Source of the DNA: Castellaniella sp035707805
GTDB lineage: Bacteria > Pseudomonadota > Gammaproteobacteria > Burkholderiales > Burkholderiaceae_B
Assembly (NCBI GenBank): GCA_035707805.1
Contig: DASSTS010000031.1
Span: 1-64,000 of the forward strand
Length of the DNA stretch: 64,000 nucleotides
Direction: 5' to 3'
Shown piece after piece: positions 63,228 through 64,000 of the stretch. The translations under genes were made by a program, and so were the position numbers. Positions within the stretch are counted from its first letter, which is position 1, and each line of letters opens with the position of its first letter. The notes beneath the pieces were generated by a model, which made no database searches, was not told the origin of the DNA, and saw only the letters and a program-made list of their open reading frames with translations.

Positions 63228-63323
63228 CGTTCTGTTTTATAGAATCTTCCAATATTATAAATGTAATTTACAGAAGGTAGAAAAAAACGAAGAATACGCG
63301 GGGTCATTTCCTGGAGACACGCG
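63228..63323. promoter_or_regulatory. AT-rich LysR/dabB divergent promoter region
   Basis: A short AT-rich island in otherwise GC-rich DNA. It contains TTATA and TATAA ends of a dyad (63237-63260) and a perfect TATAAT on the minus strand (63254-63259) suited to the LysR promoter; no good -35 was seen. GGAG lies just upstream of the dabB TTG start. The dyad is a candidate LysR site. Confidence 0.55.
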
Positions 63324-64000
63324 TTGGATCGCTTGCATGAGTTGAATTTCGGGTTGGCGCTGGCGCCGGCCGTGCTGATGGCGGTGGCGGCCCTGTGGGC
63401 GGGCTACGGCCGCGCGCCGGTGCCGCGGCTGTGGCGGCGGTTTCAGGCGCTGACGCTGGCCGCCCTGGTCTTCTCTCTGCTGGCCCTGGGTGCGCAGCTG
63501 GCGCTCATGCCGGCCGGCGATGCCGGGGGCGGCGCCGGCTGGCTGGCGCCCAATCCCTTCGGCGCCTGGGTCAGCCTGCTGGTGCAGCTGCTGGGCACGG
63601 CCATCGGGCGCTATTCCGCCAATCACCTGCGGGGCGAGCCGCGCCAGCCGGTGTACGCCACGGCGCTGGCCGCCGTGCTGGCCGCCGTCCACCTGCTGCT
63701 GCTGGCGGACCACTGGATCGTCCTGATCGCCGCCTGGGGCGCGATCGGGCAGGCGATGCACCCCTTGCTGTGCTTTTACGAGGACCGGCCCTTCGCCCTG
63801 CTGGCCGCGCACAAGAAAAGGGTCGCGGACCGCGTGGCCGACGGGCTGCTGGCGGCTGCGGCCATGCTGGCCTGGTCGCAGGCGGGCAGCGGCTCGCTGT
63901 CGGACCTGTGGGCCTACATCGCCGCCGGCCATGCCTCCCCATCTCTGGCCTGGAGCGGCATCTGCCTGGTGCTGGCCGTCATCGCCCGCACGGCGCTGAT
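63324..64000 (+). CDS. dabB: DabB-like (NuoL/MrpA-family) inorganic-carbon transporter subunit, partial
   Basis: The first 225 residues of a polytopic membrane protein that continues past the right edge. It has at least five hydrophobic helices. RYSANHLRGE near residues 93-102 and the FYEDRPFALLAAHKKRVADR block near 149-168 resemble the FYxDRPxAxxAAxKK signature of DabB proteins rather than respiratory NuoL. DabB with DabA forms an energy-coupled CO2/bicarbonate accumulating complex. TTG at 63324 has GGAG eight bases upstream; a TTG three codons later is the alternative. A dabA gene should follow just outside the window. The adjacent LysR and carbonic anhydrase genes support this reading; a plain antiporter is the alternative. 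Confidence 0.82.
   Translation, partial: MDRLHELNFGLALAPAVLMAVAALWAGYGRAPVPRLWRRFQALTLAALVFSLLALGAQLALMPAGDAGGGAGWLAPNPFGAWVSLLVQLLGTAIGRYSANHLRGEPRQPVYATALAAVLAAVHLLLLADHWIVLIAAWGAIGQAMHPLLCFYEDRPFALLAAHKKRVADRVADGLLAAAAMLAWSQAGSGSLSDLWAYIAAGHASPSLAWSGICLVLAVIARTAL

Overview
The window is gene-dense, high-GC chromosomal DNA. Its gene orders and protein families point to a beta-proteobacterium of the Burkholderiales, most likely Alcaligenaceae-like (relatives of Bordetella, Achromobacter or Castellaniella). Supporting blocks are ubiE/Tim44-like/ubiJ/ubiB, DUF3460-scpA-panC, prepilin peptidase-coaE-zapD, a Nudix/thiamine-phosphate-synthase fusion beside a DUF815 ATPase and ispB, and a DUF3683 D-lactate-dehydrogenase-like fusion. 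The species cannot be fixed from the sequence alone. No insertion sequence, prophage, CRISPR array or rRNA was seen; one tRNA-Pro(CGG) is present.

Layout. 1-5.8 kb: partial kdsD, apt, a 1310-residue FAD/Fe-S oxidoreductase and a YqaA-type membrane protein. 5.8-12.5 kb: a probable D-amino-acid uptake and catabolism locus (DadA-like dehydrogenase and LysR regulator, divergent from a GltI/J/K/L-type ABC transporter ending in a D-amino-acid aminotransferase). 12.5-17.8 kb: a diguanylate cyclase, ilvA and phoR/phoB. 17.9-22.7 kb: ubiquinone genes ubiE, Tim44-like, ubiJ and ubiB, then the heptose adenylyltransferase rfaE2. 22.7-32.7 kb: pcm, thiD and thiG, then a vitamin B12 block in which a cobalamin riboswitch precedes btuB-btuF on the minus strand, with B12-dependent metH divergent. 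The roughly 0.7 kb btuB/metH gap holds a C13 tract and a 27-bp-arm inverted repeat. 32.7-37.5 kb: an MmyB-type regulator and DHA2 exporter, DUF3460, scpA, panC and a stand-alone LuxR-type HTH protein. 37.4-40.3 kb: an NlpE-like lipoprotein, an orphan prepilin peptidase, coaE and zapD. 40.3-49.3 kb: a translationally coupled MdtABC-type RND efflux operon with its own outer-membrane lipoprotein. 49.3-52.4 kb: the Nudix/TPS fusion, DUF815 ATPase, ispB and tRNA-Pro. 52.4-61.7 kb: a PQQ-type sugar dehydrogenase, arsC, gabD, two large GGDEF/EAL proteins, free-Met-R-sulfoxide reductase and an ADP-ribose pyrophosphatase. 61.7-64 kb: beta-carbonic anhydrase, a LysR regulator and the start of a dabB-like gene, suggesting an inorganic-carbon uptake locus that continues past the right edge.

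Functional themes: (i) D-amino acid scavenging with its own regulator; (ii) B12 import controlled by a riboswitch and placed next to the B12-dependent methionine synthase; (iii) three c-di-GMP proteins with different predicted activities; (iv) a probable bicarbonate/CO2 accumulation module. Non-ATG starts are frequent: TTG for panC, ispB, the dCache-EAL protein and dabB; GTG for rfaE2, metH, the XRE regulator, zapD, mdtB, the DUF815 ATPase and the ADP-ribose pyrophosphatase. All calls come from reading the sequence; no database search was run.
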